The notes under the pieces: model-generated
Database searches by the model: none
What the model was told of the DNA's origin: nothing
What the model saw: the letters and a program-made list of their open reading frames with translations, nothing else
DNA from: Spirosoma taeanense
GTDB lineage: Bacteria; Bacteroidota; Bacteroidia; Cytophagales; Spirosomataceae
Length of the DNA stretch: 64,000 nt
Assembly (NCBI RefSeq): GCF_013127955.1
Contig: NZ_CP053435.1
Location: forward strand, 4,216,001-4,280,000
Direction of reading: 5' to 3'
Part shown: positions 62,594-64,000 of the stretch, piece by piece
Layout of the letters: every line of letters starts with the position of its first letter
Position numbering within the stretch: position 1 is the stretch's first letter
Program-made: the position numbers and the translations under genes

Positions 62594-64000
62594 ATGAAGA
62601 CACGCCTATTTTTTTTACTCACTGCTTCGGGCTTTTCAGCCCTGGCTCAGCCGGGACAACAGGCCGCCCTCTCCATACCCGCTGAGGCCCAGCAGACCGC
62701 CCGGAACGTCAGTCCGCAGGCGGTTGAAGCGCACATGCGCTACCTGGCCGACGATAAACTGGAAGGACGAAAACCCGGCACCCGGGGTTTTGAGCTGGCC
62801 GCGCAATACGTCGAACAGCAATTCCGAACGCTTGGCTTTCAGCCCATGGGACAGAATAAGACGTACCGGCAGGCAGTGCCCTTACGTAAGGCCCAGTTGC
62901 GTGAAGATGTCAGCTCCCTGACGCTGATTCAGAACCAGCAGGAACAGCCGCTGACCTACGGCAAAAACTTCATTTTGAGCCCCAACTTTGGCGAAGCTGT
63001 CAGCGACGTAAAGGCACCAGTCGTTTTTGTGGGTTTTGGCGTGTCGGCACCGGAACTGGGCTACGACGATTACGCGGGCGTTGATGTACGCGGCAAGATT
63101 GTCGCCTGTTTCAACGGCGCTCCGGCTACGTTTCCGTCGAACCAGCGGGCCTACTCCGGTTCGGCCAAGCAGGAAATAGCGGCCGCCCGTGGGGCCGTCG
63201 GACTGATTACGTTCAGTCTACCAACCGATGTTCGTGCCCGGATTGAATCCAATGCGCCCCGGAACCGGCAGGCCACCTACCGCTGGACCGACCCGCAGGG
63301 TCGGGCACAGCGCACCTTTCCGCAGCTAAAGGTTGTGGCCGCCCTGGGCGATTCTACCGCCCGAACGCTGTTTGCAGGCGCGGGCCGAACCTTTGAAGAA
63401 GCGCGGCAAACTGCAAACCGCAGCAAACCGCAGGCGTTTGATCTGAATGTATCGGTCCGCGCCCGAACCCAGACGGATTTGAATGACGGGCTGATTGGTG
63501 AAAACATCGTGGGTATGCTGCCCGGCTCCGACCCGAAGCTGAAGGATGAATACGTCGTGTATGTGTCGCACCTCGATCATCTGGGCATTGGCCGACCGGT
63601 GAAGGGCGACTCGATCTATAACGGTGCGCACGATAACGCGTCGGGCGTGGCCATTAACCTGGAAGCGGCCCGGCTCTTTGCGTCCCTGCCCAAGGCCCCC
63701 CGCCGATCCATTCTGTTTGTGGCCGTAACGGGTGAAGAAATGGGTTTGCTTGGCTCAGACTATTTCGCCAGCAACCCGACCGTACCTAAGGATAAAATCG
63801 TGGCGAATCTGTGTCTCGATATGCCGTTTTTCTTCCATCCGCTGCTCGACATTGTGCCGTATGGCTCCGAACATTCGAGTATGGTAGGGGCCGTGAACGC
63901 AGCCGCGCAGTTTGTAGGCGTAACGATTGCCAAAGACCCGATTCCGGAGCAGGCTGTGTTTATGCGCAGCGATCATTTCAGCTTTGTGCGGCAGGGCATC
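62594..64000 (+). CDS. M28 family metallopeptidase (3'-truncated)
   Basis: The frame from ATG at 62594 is open to the end of the window (469 residues seen). A signal peptide (TRLFFLLTASGFSALAQ) leads to an N-terminal segment, a protease-associated (PA) insert (VVFVGFGVSAPELGYDDYAG, GKIVACFNGAP) and the M28 zinc aminopeptidase domain: VYVSHLDHLG with the first His, YNGAHDNASGVAI with the bridging Asp, AVTGEEMGLLGSDYF with the catalytic Glu-Glu, LCLDMP with a ligand Asp, and RSDHFSF near the end with the last His. It would trim peptides in the periplasm or outside. It is divergent to the SusC/D pair. Confidence 0.92.
   Translation, partial: MKTRLFFLLTASGFSALAQPGQQAALSIPAEAQQTARNVSPQAVEAHMRYLADDKLEGRKPGTRGFELAAQYVEQQFRTLGFQPMGQNKTYRQAVPLRKAQLREDVSSLTLIQNQQEQPLTYGKNFILSPNFGEAVSDVKAPVVFVGFGVSAPELGYDDYAGVDVRGKIVACFNGAPATFPSNQRAYSGSAKQEIAAARGAVGLITFSLPTDVRARIESNAPRNRQATYRWTDPQGRAQRTFPQLKVVAALGDSTARTLFAGAGRTFEEARQTANRSKPQAFDLNVSVRARTQTDLNDGLIGENIVGMLPGSDPKLKDEYVVYVSHLDHLGIGRPVKGDSIYNGAHDNASGVAINLEAARLFASLPKAPRRSILFVAVTGEEMGLLGSDYFASNPTVPKDKIVANLCLDMPFFFHPLLDIVPYGSEHSSMVGAVNAAAQFVGVTIAKDPIPEQAVFMRSDHFSFVRQGI

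Overview
The window looks like chromosome from a Bacteroidota bacterium of the order Cytophagales. A Spirosoma-like genus is the best guess, inferred from family content and not from any search. Supporting signs are a SusC/SusD pair, a type IX secretion plug protein, a DUF3276 (PUR-alpha-like) protein, a TlpA/DUF4369-type lipid-peroxide/thiol protein, moderately high GC, a lack of strong Shine-Dalgarno sites, and repeated Bacteroidota-type -7 boxes (TAnnTTTG) upstream of genes and of the single tRNA.

Layout. 1-4.1 kb: 3' part of an LtrA-like membrane protein, a cytochrome P450, and a two-gene unit (small protein plus probable outer-membrane protein) with its own promoter. 4.1-9.6 kb: an MFS transporter, then metH on the minus strand led by a SAM-I (S-box) riboswitch. 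The open frame upstream of metH runs into this riboswitch, so the true start is a TTG at 9352. 9.6-13.6 kb: a minus-strand cassette of SGNH-like membrane protein, NodU/CmcH-type carbamoyltransferase, 49-aa DUF5989 protein and SxtJ-like protein, which resembles the sxtI-sxtK-sxtJ grouping of saxitoxin clusters. 13.9-28.9 kb: a Ppx/GppA phosphatase, then a surface-glycan locus with all six pseudaminic acid enzymes (pseB, C, F, G, H, I), a flippase, an FkbM methyltransferase, two glycosyltransferases, a GT-C-like membrane protein, a FemAB/GNAT-like protein and a DUF115/GT42-like protein that is a candidate nonulosonic acid transferase.

29-41.4 kb is mostly housekeeping: phosphofructokinase (with Asn103 where Asp is expected), YdcF-like, TlpA-like, an internally duplicated DUF6766 protein, DUF58, RlpA, DUF3276, YchF, T9SS plug protein, bestrophin, ABC-F ATPase and tRNA-Thr(CGU). 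41.5-51.7 kb is metabolic: a symporter with a DapA/NanA-family lyase, a divergent M19 dipeptidase-like enzyme, and a compact five-gene plus-strand unit (FAD oxidoreductase, methionine-type aminotransferase, AhpD-like protein, SDR, APC permease). 51.9-53.2 kb is decayed: an 867-bp IS5-type element with recognisable terminal inverted repeats and a multiply broken transposase, inserted in a frameshifted Xre/MbcA/ParS-type antitoxin gene. 53.3-56.7 kb holds an AraC regulator, a DUF4440-type secreted protein, a probable barrel protein and an alpha/beta hydrolase lipoprotein. After about 0.8 kb with no recognisable gene come SusD and SusC (minus) and a divergent M28 peptidase that runs off the end.

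Many convergent gene ends share near-perfect hairpins that can serve as bidirectional terminators. No CRISPR array, rRNA, prophage or replication origin was seen. All functional calls are from reading motifs and gene order; none was checked by search.
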